Shown here one piece after another: positions 1 to 5,112 of a stretch of DNA of 5,112 bases. Position 1 is the stretch's first letter. The number at the start of each line of letters is the position of its first letter. The notes beneath the pieces were generated by a model that saw nothing but the letters and a program-made list of their open reading frames with translations, did not search any database and was not told where the DNA came from. Source of the DNA: a bacterium (GTDB lineage: Bacteria; UBA9089; UBA9088); NCBI GenBank assembly GCA_040756715.1, contig JBFLYE010000056.1, positions 1 to 5,112 on the forward strand. The letters are read 5' to 3'. The position numbers and the translations under genes are program-made.

Positions 1-60
1 CTTTTTTAAAAGATCCTCTTTATATTTTTTTACCCTCAAAACAGCCTCATATCTAAACAT
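1..60 (-). CDS. fliJ: Probable flagellar export protein FliJ, N-terminal 20 residues only (cut by window edge)
   Basis: An open frame starts at the ATG at 60 and runs off the left edge of the window, giving 20 residues that begin MFRYEAVLRVKKYKEDLLKK. FliJ proteins typically start in this way: an F-x-(Y/F)-x-x-V-L-R-(V/L)-(K/R) segment opening a long charged coiled-coil helix. FliJ is the central-stalk-like subunit of the flagellar export ATPase complex and links the FliI hexamer to the export gate protein FlhA. Its position directly after fliI, on the same strand, is the canonical one. In-frame codons upstream of 60 reach a TAA after seven codons with no other ATG, so the start is well bounded. 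The spacer to fliI is 69 bases and no clear ribosome binding site is visible. The identification rests on 20 residues plus gene order, so it is probable rather than certain. Confidence 0.62.
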   Translation of the reverse strand, partial: MFRYEAVLRVKKYKEDLLKK

Positions 61-63
61 CTT

Positions 64-77
64 AAAAACTAAAAACT
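64..77. repeat. Two tandem copies of heptamer AAAAACT in the fliI-fliJ spacer
   Basis: The plus strand has AAAAACT twice, back to back (64-70 and 71-77), only four bases from the fliJ start codon. Taken alone, two copies in A/T-rich DNA could be chance. It is listed because three other spacers of this operon also hold period-seven repeats. Confidence 0.5.
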
Positions 78-129
78 GTGGTTATATTTTATTAAATCCT
101 TACCACAATTTTGACTTTTGCATTTATTT

Positions 130-1440
130 TCATCCTTCCTTTCCCTGAAATATTTTCATCAAACCAGTCAATGTGCTTTGATAATCAGATTTCTCCCATA
201 TCCCCTGCTTTAAAAAATCCAAAACACTATCAATTTTCAATAATGCATAATCTATCTTTGGATTGCTTCCTTTCGCATATGCACCAATGTTTATCAGGTC
301 TTCTGCATCCTGAATTATAGCAAGAACCTCCCTTAATTGCCTTGCTGCCTGTTCCTGTTTTTCCTCGGTAATGTCAATCATAACCCTTGAGATGCTTTTT
401 AAAACATCAATAGCTGGGTAATGGTTTTTTTCAGCCAAATTCCTCGATAAAACAATATGCCCGTCAAGGATTGCCCGAATATTATCAGAGATTGGTTCAT
501 TCATATCATCAGCATCTACAAGGATGGTATATATCCCTGTGATTGTTCCTTTAGGCGATGTTCCAGACCTTTCCAAAAGCTTCGGCAATATTGCAAATAC
601 AGATGGCGTAAAACCCCTTGTGGCTGGCGGCTCCCCAATTGAAAGCCCAATTTCCCTCTGCGCCCTTGCAAACCTTGTTACAGAATCCATCATAAGCATA
701 ACATCCATCCCAAGGTCTCTAAAATATTCAGCAATGGCTGTAGCAACAAATGCAGCCCTTACCCTTGTAAGGGGAGGTTCATCCGATGTTGCAACCACCA
801 TAACAGACCTTTTAAGCCCTTCCTCCTGTAGGTCCTTCTCAATAAACTCCCTTACCTCCCTTCCCCTCTCACCAACCAAGGCAATAACATTTATATCAGA
901 TCTTGTAAATCTAGCAAGCATTCCTAGAAGGGTGCTTTTCCCAATTCCAGAGCCAGAGAATATCCCAAGTCTCTGTCCTCTACCAATGGTTAAACAAGAA
1001 TCAATTGCCCTTATTCCTGTTTCTAGTATCTTCTCTATCCTTGGTCTTTTTAATGGGTCAGGAGATTCTGCAAATATAGGATAAGAGGCATCTACAATAA
1101 TTGGATCTTTTCCATCAATCGGCATACCCATCCCATTTAATACCCTTCCCTTTAGCCCTTCTGAAACACCAACCCTTAAAGGCGAGCCGGTTGCGGAAAC
1201 CTCATCAAAAGCCTTTATTCCCTCTGTCTCTCCTATTGGCATCAATAGAATATTTTTATCCCTAAATCCAACAACCTCTGCCATAATCCTCTTATTTAAA
1301 GAGGAAATAAAGCATATCTCACCAATTGAAGCAGAAGGTCCCTCTGATTCTACAACAAGACCAATTACTTGTTTCACCCTTCCCTTTACTTGAATTGGGT
1401 CAATCCCTTCAATTCGTGCTTTAAGGCTTTGTGCACCCAT
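130..1440 (-). CDS. fliI: Flagellum-specific export ATPase FliI
   Basis: This is a complete 436-residue protein, the usual length for FliI. It is the ATPase of the flagellar type III export apparatus, related to the F1-ATPase beta subunit; it acts as a cytoplasmic hexamer under the export gate and helps release and unfold export substrates. The N-terminal beta-barrel region spans about residues 15-90 (GRV..VIGLVVE..GP..SIGE). The P-loop GSGIGKST is at 163-170 with Lys168. The GERGREV segment at 190-196 carries Glu191, which by analogy with F1 beta is the likely catalytic glutamate. The Walker B strand DVMLMMD ends at Asp252. The family blocks GEPPATRGFTPSVFA (269-283) and DADDMNEPISDNIRAILDGH (309-328) are intact. 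The ATG at 1440 lies inside the end of fliH, with a 20-base overlap in a different frame, suggesting translational coupling. The protein aligns with FliI from its first residues, supporting this start. The stop is TGA. Confidence 0.97.
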   Translation of the reverse strand: MGAQSLKARIEGIDPIQVKGRVKQVIGLVVESEGPSASIGEICFISSLNKRIMAEVVGFRDKNILLMPIGETEGIKAFDEVSATGSPLRVGVSEGLKGRVLNGMGMPIDGKDPIIVDASYPIFAESPDPLKRPRIEKILETGIRAIDSCLTIGRGQRLGIFSGSGIGKSTLLGMLARFTRSDINVIALVGERGREVREFIEKDLQEEGLKRSVMVVATSDEPPLTRVRAAFVATAIAEYFRDLGMDVMLMMDSVTRFARAQREIGLSIGEPPATRGFTPSVFAILPKLLERSGTSPKGTITGIYTILVDADDMNEPISDNIRAILDGHIVLSRNLAEKNHYPAIDVLKSISRVMIDITEEKQEQAARQLREVLAIIQDAEDLINIGAYAKGSNPKIDYALLKIDSVLDFLKQGIWEKSDYQSTLTGLMKIFQGKEG

Positions 1441-2134
1441 CTTTTATCACATTAAGCTGATTATCAATTGTAGCATCAATTATCCCAAAATCAAAATAAA
1501 TTTTGCATCCACCTGGCTCAATAGATGAGGAAGAAACAATATCTGTTTCTTTCAGAAATCCCTTTGCAATTTCTATATCATCTGGATTTAAAAGAAGCTT
1601 TATTTTGCTATTCTGTGCCTTTTTTATTGCCTCCTTTATATTTCTTAATACTATTTCCTTTTTAATTGATACCTCATCCTTTACTATCCTTTTTGCTATT
1701 AAAAAGGAGAGTTCAAGGACAATGTTTTCATCCATCTTCTTCAAGGAAGAATCATACAACGAATTTAGGGATGATAAAATTCCCTTTATTGATGCAATAA
1801 TCCTTGTTATTTCAGTTTCGCCCTTTCTTTTTCCCTCCTCAATTCCATGGGCAAATCCCTCCTTATATCCTTTATCTTTTATCTCATCTTGCTTTTTAAG
1901 GGCTTCATCCACAATAGACCTTGCCTTTTCTTCTGCCTCTTTTCTAACATATTCTTCTATATTTAAAAGGTTTTTTCTCTTTTCTGAAATCTCGTCCTCA
2001 AGTTTCTTTAGAATTTCATTATCCTGCTTTATTTTATTCTCCAGCCTTTCAATTAAGGTTCTTCCCTCTCCAATAAAAGCCTCTCTTGCTTTTATAACAA
2101 CCTCTCCATTTATAGATGGCGATTTATAAATCAT
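1421..2134 (-). CDS. fliH: Flagellar assembly protein FliH (regulator of the export ATPase)
   Basis: This 237-residue protein matches FliH in length, position and architecture. FliH forms an elongated dimer that binds FliI, restrains its ATPase activity and anchors it to the C-ring and export gate; it is homologous to F-type ATPase peripheral-stalk subunits. Residues about 15-85 are a highly charged predicted coiled coil. Glycines at 89, 93, 97, 101 and 105 form an uninterrupted GxxxG ladder, the hallmark of FliH. The C-terminal FliI-binding domain (about 130-230) ends with the family pattern EPGGCKI (206-212) and IDATIDNQL (219-227). There is no tryptophan in the protein, so the conserved N-terminal tryptophans described for Salmonella FliH (which contact the C-ring and export gate) are absent. 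The ATG at 2134 is preceded by almost pure A/T sequence with no Shine-Dalgarno. The end overlaps fliI by 20 bases. Confidence 0.93.
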   Translation of the reverse strand: MIYKSPSINGEVVIKAREAFIGEGRTLIERLENKIKQDNEILKKLEDEISEKRKNLLNIEEYVRKEAEEKARSIVDEALKKQDEIKDKGYKEGFAHGIEEGKRKGETEITRIIASIKGILSSLNSLYDSSLKKMDENIVLELSFLIAKRIVKDEVSIKKEIVLRNIKEAIKKAQNSKIKLLLNPDDIEIAKGFLKETDIVSSSSIEPGGCKIYFDFGIIDATIDNQLNVIKDGCTKP

Positions 2135-2153
2135 TATTAAAAAATTTTAAATT

Positions 2154-2182
2154 ATTATAGTATCTTCCATCACTTAGTGCAA
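2154..2182 (-). promoter_or_regulatory. Possible sigma-70-type promoter for fliH-fliI-fliJ
   Basis: Read on the minus strand, TTGCAC (2182-2177) is followed after 17 bases by a perfect TATAAT (2159-2154). Initiation about seven bases further on would leave a leader of only about 13 bases before the fliH ATG. The -10 box matches fully, while the -35 box matches TTGACA at only its first three positions. The surrounding DNA is so A/T-rich that a TATAAT can easily arise by chance. The 141-base fliG-fliH gap is the widest in the window, which makes an internal promoter plausible but not shown. Confidence 0.28.
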
Positions 2183-2199
2183 AAATAGTATTTAAGAAA

Positions 2200-2227
2200 T
2201 TTTGCATTCTAAATTTTGAATTTTGGA
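2200..2227. repeat. Degenerate heptamer array (TTTTGNA) in the fliG-fliH spacer
   Basis: The plus strand can be split into consecutive sevens: TTTTGCA, TTCTAAA, TTTTGAA, TTTTGGA, followed by a more diverged TTGAAGG (2228-2234). Three of the four listed units fit TTTTGNA. The first unit, TTTTGCA, is the reverse complement of the unit of the perfect array before fliG (3302-3329), so the two arrays appear related but lie in opposite orientation. It looks like an older, decayed version of the same kind of repeat. Confidence 0.55.
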
Positions 2228-2273
2228 TTGAAGGTTAAGTTTTATAAAATTTTTCCCCTTTTAATTCAAAATT
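2212..2273. repeat. Inverted repeat of 11 bases flanking the middle of the fliG-fliH spacer
   Basis: AATTTTGAATT at 2212-2222 is perfectly complementary to AATTCAAAATT at 2263-2273, separated by 40 bases. The left arm is part of the degenerate heptamer array; the right arm sits directly after the fliG stop codon. Such a hairpin would be all A-T except one pair and has a long loop, so it is a weak RNA structure and not a convincing terminator. It more probably reflects two heptamer-type repeats in opposite orientation. Confidence 0.45.
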
Positions 2274-2275
2274 CA

Positions 2276-3295
2276 TCATTCTATTATCGCCTCTTTTCCC
2301 TTTCCTCCACGAGAGATCATAATTTCACCAGATTCTTCTAATTGCCTGATTGTGCCTATTATCTTCTGTTGGACCTCCTCTACCTCAGATAGCTTCTTTG
2401 GACCTAAATATGATATTTCCTCTTTAAGCATCTCCTGTGCCCTTTTTGGCATATTGCGAAATATAAGATTTTTTATTGTATCAGATGCTCCCTTAAGGGC
2501 TAATGCCAGATCCTTTGAATCAACCTCCCTTAAAACCCTTTGCACTGTTCTATCATCAAGCTTTGTAAGGTCATCAAAGGTAAACATTCTCTTCCTTACC
2601 TCTTCTGCCAATTCTGGATTTTCTTCTGAAATAGCGTCAATTATTGCTTTTTCTGTCTCCCTGTCGGATTCTTGAAGAATCTTTACCATAGAATCTACGC
2701 CATCTGTTTGAACAATATTTGCCTCTGCAGCACCTATCTCCTTTTCATATCTCTCTTTTAGGGTATCCTCTATTGATGAAACAAAATCTCCTGAAATGCT
2801 TTTCATTGATGCTATCCTTCTTGATACATCCTTTCTTATATCCTCAGCAAGGTTAAGGAGAACATCGGATGCCTTTGCGGCAGGAAGATTAGAAATAACA
2901 AAGGCTATTGTTTGAGGATGCTCATTTGAAAGAAAGCTTGCCAATCTAGATGGATCTGCCTTCTTCATAAAATCAAATGGTTTAATCTTTAATATATTCA
3001 CAGCTTTATCAATTGTCCTATTTGCACCCTCCTCTCCCATAGCCCTCTTTAAAACCTCTCTTGCATAATCAATCCCTCCCTTCAAGATAAATTCTTGGGC
3101 AAGGAGCAATTCCCTAAATTCAGCAATAATCTCCTTCTTTTGCACAGGTTCAATTTTTGGAAGCTTTGCTATTTCAAGGGTAAGTTGGTCTATTTCTTTC
3201 TCGTCTAAATGTTTAAATACAGGCCCTGCAATATCAGAACCCAATGCCATAAGAAGCATTGCTGCCTTTTGTGGCCCTGTTGCTTTAATAGCCAT
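2276..3295 (-). CDS. fliG: Flagellar motor switch protein FliG
   Basis: This is a complete 339-residue FliG, the rotor protein that sits on the MS ring, forms the top of the C-ring and interacts with the stator. The N-terminal FliF-binding domain starts at about residue 8 (QKAAMLLMALG). The middle domain contains the EHPQ motif (125-128) that contacts FliM. The hinge motif MFTF (237-240) leads into the C-terminal torque domain. By position, Lys268, Arg285, Glu292, Glu293 and Lys301 correspond to the E. coli torque residues Lys264, Arg281, Asp288, Asp289 and Arg297, so every charge sign is kept. The start chosen is the ATG at 3295, giving MAIKATGPQ. The frame stays open to a TTG at 3331, but those 12 extra residues are translated heptamer repeat and do not belong to the family. 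No Shine-Dalgarno is visible before 3295. It is separated from the small upstream gene by 53 bases. The stop is TGA. Confidence 0.97.
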   Translation of the reverse strand: MAIKATGPQKAAMLLMALGSDIAGPVFKHLDEKEIDQLTLEIAKLPKIEPVQKKEIIAEFRELLLAQEFILKGGIDYAREVLKRAMGEEGANRTIDKAVNILKIKPFDFMKKADPSRLASFLSNEHPQTIAFVISNLPAAKASDVLLNLAEDIRKDVSRRIASMKSISGDFVSSIEDTLKERYEKEIGAAEANIVQTDGVDSMVKILQESDRETEKAIIDAISEENPELAEEVRKRMFTFDDLTKLDDRTVQRVLREVDSKDLALALKGASDTIKNLIFRNMPKRAQEMLKEEISYLGPKKLSEVEEVQQKIIGTIRQLEESGEIMISRGGKGKEAIIE

Positions 3296-3301
3296 AATAA
3301 G

Positions 3302-3329
3302 AAAATGCAAAATGCAAAATGCAAAATGC
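3302..3329. repeat. Four perfect tandem copies of heptamer AAAATGC just upstream of fliG
   Basis: AAAATGC occurs four times without mismatch (3302-3308, 3309-3315, 3316-3322, 3323-3329), followed by two partial units AAAAT (3330-3334 and 3335-3339). The array fills most of the 53-base spacer between the small gene and fliG and ends six bases before the fliG ATG, on the side where a ribosome binding site would be expected. On the coding strand it reads GCATTTT repeated. Confidence 0.95.
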
Positions 3330-3348
3330 AAAATAAAATAGATAAATT

Positions 3349-3528
3349 TTAAACATTTTCCTCTCCTACAAGAGATAGAATAAAATTTGTTTTTTCTTCG
3401 GAAACAAGACTTGCACCCTCTTTTATCTTTATCTTCTCATCGCTTGTGAGATAGCTCATAACCTCTCTTGCTTCCTCTTCTTCTAAAGAGGATAAAAGAA
3501 CACAAGCCTTTTTAAGCCCCTCTTTCAT
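3349..3528 (-). CDS. Small protein resembling the start of the FliG N-terminal domain
   Basis: This is a 59-residue open frame between fliF and fliG, a junction that is normally empty. Residues 7-31 line up without gaps with residues 10-34 of the FliG encoded just downstream: about 9 of 25 are identical (K, A, L, L, L, A, V, L, E) and most others are conservative, including the K-x-A-x-x-L-L-x-x-L opening helix. After about residue 32 the likeness fades, and the FliG middle and torque domains are absent. The FliG N-terminal domain binds the FliF C-terminal tail, so a FliF-binding or FliG-modulating role is conceivable but is only inference. It could equally be the residue of a partial fliG duplication. 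The start chosen is the ATG at 3528 (MKEGLKK); the longer frame from a TTG at 3555 adds only translated repeat. A GGAAT from the repeat lies shortly upstream and could act as a weak ribosome binding site. The stop is TAA. Confidence 0.68.
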   Translation of the reverse strand: MKEGLKKACVLLSSLEEEEAREVMSYLTSDEKIKIKEGASLVSEEKTNFILSLVGEENV

Positions 3529-3532
3529 TATA

Positions 3533-3560
3533 ATTCCGCATTCCGCATTCCGCAATCCGC
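3533..3560. repeat. Four tandem copies of heptamer ATTCCGC in the spacer after fliF
   Basis: ATTCCGC is repeated at 3533-3539, 3540-3546 and 3547-3553, with a fourth copy AATCCGC (one mismatch) at 3554-3560. The array occupies nearly all of the 39-base gap between the fliF stop and the small gene's ATG. It is more G+C-rich than the surrounding spacers. On the coding strand it reads GCGGAAT, so each unit contains a GGA that weakly resembles a Shine-Dalgarno core. Confidence 0.95.
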
Positions 3561-3567
3561 ATTTGTT

Positions 3568-5112
3568 TTATTCTTCTTCAGAAAGCCAATCTCTTATAAG
3601 CTTGGCAACAAGGCTTGGTTTCCTCTTTGCGGTTTCTAATGCTTGGATTTCCTCTTCAGAGAGGGATATTCCCTCTGCTGCTAATTGGGTTGCAAATGTC
3701 GGAAGCTCCTTTTCTGCTTTTGCTACCTCTGGCTTTATCTCTTTTTTCATAAATTGCCTCATTATTGAAAGCACAATTAGACCCATTACAATGAGAAAAA
3801 TAAGACCAGCACCGCCGATTCCTGCTGTAGTTATTGTTTTTCTTGTTTTCTCTTTCTTTTCCCTTTCTGTCTCAAGCCATTCCTGGCTTCTATCAAATTG
3901 GACATTCTCAACCTCAACAAGGTATTCCCTCTCTAGGTATTCCTTCCCTTTTTCAGCACCAATAGCTGCCCAGACAAGCTTTTTAAATTTTTCCATCTCA
4001 TCATTTGTCCTTGGCTGATATATAGGATTTCCCTTTTCATCCCTTTTTATTTGACCCTTCTCATCTAGCTCATATTTTCCATCTACAAAGACTCCCACAG
4101 ATATTTTTGAAATGGATGGCGCCTTAACAAGGCTTGTTTCCTCCTTATCAGCATAATAATTAACACGGGATTCCTTTTTGTTATATTCAACAGGGCCTTG
4201 TGTCTTTGCTATCTCTTTATAACCAGGGATTTGAGATTCAAGGCCTGGCTGTCCTTCTGGTTTTACCCCTTCTCCTTTAAATGCCTCATCCACCTTTTCT
4301 TCACTTATCTTTAATTGCTCAAAACCTGGCATTGAATACTTCTCAAGCCTCGTTTCCTTTCTATCAAAGTTCATTTCACACTTTACAATAACCTCTACCT
4401 TATCATATCCAATAACCCTTCCTAGCCTATCCCTTATCCTCCTTTCAAGGCTTTTTCTCTCCTCCTCCTGTAGAGCAAGCTGCTTTGAGGTTATTGCTTC
4501 TTGTTTTTCTTCGCCTATATCCTCTGAGAGAATCCTACCCCTATTATCAACCACTGTGATATTATTAGGCTTTAGCCCCTCAACCGCAAATGAAACAAGG
4601 TTCATTATCCCAGCAACCTGCTCTTTATCAATACTAGCATAGGGAGCCATCGTTAGCTTAATAGAGGCAGTAACCGGTTTTTCTTCCTCAATAAATAGCT
4701 TTTTCTCTGGAAGGACAAGGAGAACCCTTGCATCTTTTATGCCTTCAATAGATTCTATGGTTCTTTCAAGCTCACCTTGAATGGCTCTTAAATAGTTTAT
4801 CCTCCTTTCATAATCTGTCATGGTAAGCTTTGTTGTATCAAAAAGCTCCCATCCCTTTATCCCTCCGGTGGGTGCAAGTTTTCCTGAGGCAAGTTTAAGC
4901 CTTAATTTGTCCCTGTCAGCTATAGGAACCTTGATGGTTGTTCCCTCTAATTTATATGGTTGTTTCCATTCCTCAAACTTGCTTGTGATTCTTCCTGCCT
5001 CCTCAGGGGATATATTTGTATATAAATCAGCATATTCTGCCCTGGTTATGTATGAAATAAGAAAAAGAAGGAGGATAAAGGAAAGCAATCCACCGCCTAC
5101 AATGGTAATTTT
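3568..5112 (-). CDS. fliF: Flagellar MS-ring protein FliF (N-terminus outside the window)
   Basis: The frame enters from the right edge and gives 514 residues; only a short N-terminal cytoplasmic stretch is missing. The TTG at 5088 is not a start: the frame is open to 5112 and the eight residues before it (KITIVGGG) extend the first membrane helix. Fragment residues 2-24 are the first membrane segment. It is followed by the periplasmic ring-building domain with the typical G-I-K-G-W-E-L-F-D block (fragment residues 84-92), and RAIQGELERTI leading to ARVLLVLPE (109-136). The FliF C-terminal periplasmic domain follows, with YNKKESRVNYYADK near 310-323. The second membrane segment is at about 427-451. 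The cytoplasmic tail ends in ETAKRKPSLVAKLIRDWL, the conserved helix that binds the N-terminal domain of FliG. FliF assembles the MS ring, the foundation of the motor and housing of the export gate. The stop is TAA. Confidence 0.97.
   Translation of the reverse strand, partial: KITIVGGGLLSFILLLFLISYITRAEYADLYTNISPEEAGRITSKFEEWKQPYKLEGTTIKVPIADRDKLRLKLASGKLAPTGGIKGWELFDTTKLTMTDYERRINYLRAIQGELERTIESIEGIKDARVLLVLPEKKLFIEEEKPVTASIKLTMAPYASIDKEQVAGIMNLVSFAVEGLKPNNITVVDNRGRILSEDIGEEKQEAITSKQLALQEEERKSLERRIRDRLGRVIGYDKVEVIVKCEMNFDRKETRLEKYSMPGFEQLKISEEKVDEAFKGEGVKPEGQPGLESQIPGYKEIAKTQGPVEYNKKESRVNYYADKEETSLVKAPSISKISVGVFVDGKYELDEKGQIKRDEKGNPIYQPRTNDEMEKFKKLVWAAIGAEKGKEYLEREYLVEVENVQFDRSQEWLETEREKKEKTRKTITTAGIGGAGLIFLIVMGLIVLSIMRQFMKKEIKPEVAKAEKELPTFATQLAAEGISLSEEEIQALETAKRKPSLVAKLIRDWLSEEE

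Noticed and set aside
81-108. Possible promoter before fliJ (minus-strand TTGTGG, 16 bases, TATAAC)
   Set aside because: The -35 box matches only at TTG, the -10 box is imperfect, the DNA is A/T-rich, and fliJ is expected to be co-transcribed with fliI.
111-320. Plus-strand open frame (69 residues) opposite the end of fliI
   Set aside because: It is fully antisense to fliI except for a few bases and shows no recognisable motif.
524-1084. Long plus-strand open frame (186 residues) opposite fliI
   Set aside because: It lies entirely antisense to a strongly conserved FliI gene, has low-complexity Ser/Pro/Ile-rich composition and no recognisable domain.
1503-2129. Long plus-strand open frame (208 residues) opposite fliH
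   Set aside because: It is the antisense reading of a Lys/Glu-rich coiled-coil gene, which produces Phe/Ser/Leu-rich frames without stops. The membrane-like look is an artefact of that composition.
2135-2200. Flagellar sigma-54 (-24 GG / -12 GC) promoter before fliH
   Set aside because: No GG and GC pair with the required 10-base spacing was found on the minus strand in this gap.
2240-2262. T-rich run after fliG as a Rho-independent terminator
   Set aside because: There is no G+C-rich stem next to it. The only inverted repeat nearby is nearly all A-T with a 40-base loop.
3302-3560. CRISPR array
   Set aside because: The repeats are contiguous seven-base units without spacers, and no cas-like gene is present.
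3563-4018. Plus-strand open frame (151 residues) opposite the end of fliF
   Set aside because: It is antisense to the conserved FliF C-terminal region, with Ser/Phe-rich composition and no family resemblance.

Overview
The window is an internal slice of a bacterial flagellar operon. All genes lie on the minus strand, so transcription runs from high to low coordinates: fliF (5' end cut off by the window edge), a 59-residue small gene, fliG, fliH, fliI and the first 20 codons of a probable fliJ. The order fliF-fliG-fliH-fliI-fliJ is the classic conserved core of flagellar operons; the small gene between fliF and fliG is the unusual addition. No plus-strand gene is supported, and there is no gene-free stretch longer than about 140 bases.

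Together the genes encode the base of the motor and its export ATPase. FliF forms the MS ring in the inner membrane. FliG mounts on the cytoplasmic C-terminal tail of FliF and carries the torque-generating charges. FliH, FliI and FliJ form the soluble ATPase complex (regulator/stator, hexameric ATPase, central stalk) that feeds subunits to the flagellar type III export gate. The small gene product resembles the first part of the FliG N-terminal domain, the part of FliG that contacts FliF. It may be a FliG-derived accessory protein, or the remnant of a partial fliG duplication.

The other striking feature is in the spacers. Four of the five gene junctions contain short tandem repeats with a period of seven bases, each with a different unit: AAAAACT before fliJ, degenerate TTTTGNA between fliG and fliH, AAAATGC before fliG, and ATTCCGC before the small gene. 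The only junction without one is fliH/fliI, where the genes overlap by 20 bases. Two of the arrays read through as fake N-terminal extensions if alternative TTG starts are used; the real starts are the ATGs just inside the arrays.

The DNA is clearly A+T-rich, with A/T-rich spacers and no good Shine-Dalgarno sequence before any visible start. The proteins are ordinary, well-conserved flagellar proteins. The heptamer-filled spacers suggest an uncultured, environmental Gram-negative-type bacterium, possibly from a candidate phylum. This placement is only an impression; the sequence does not allow a firm taxonomic call.
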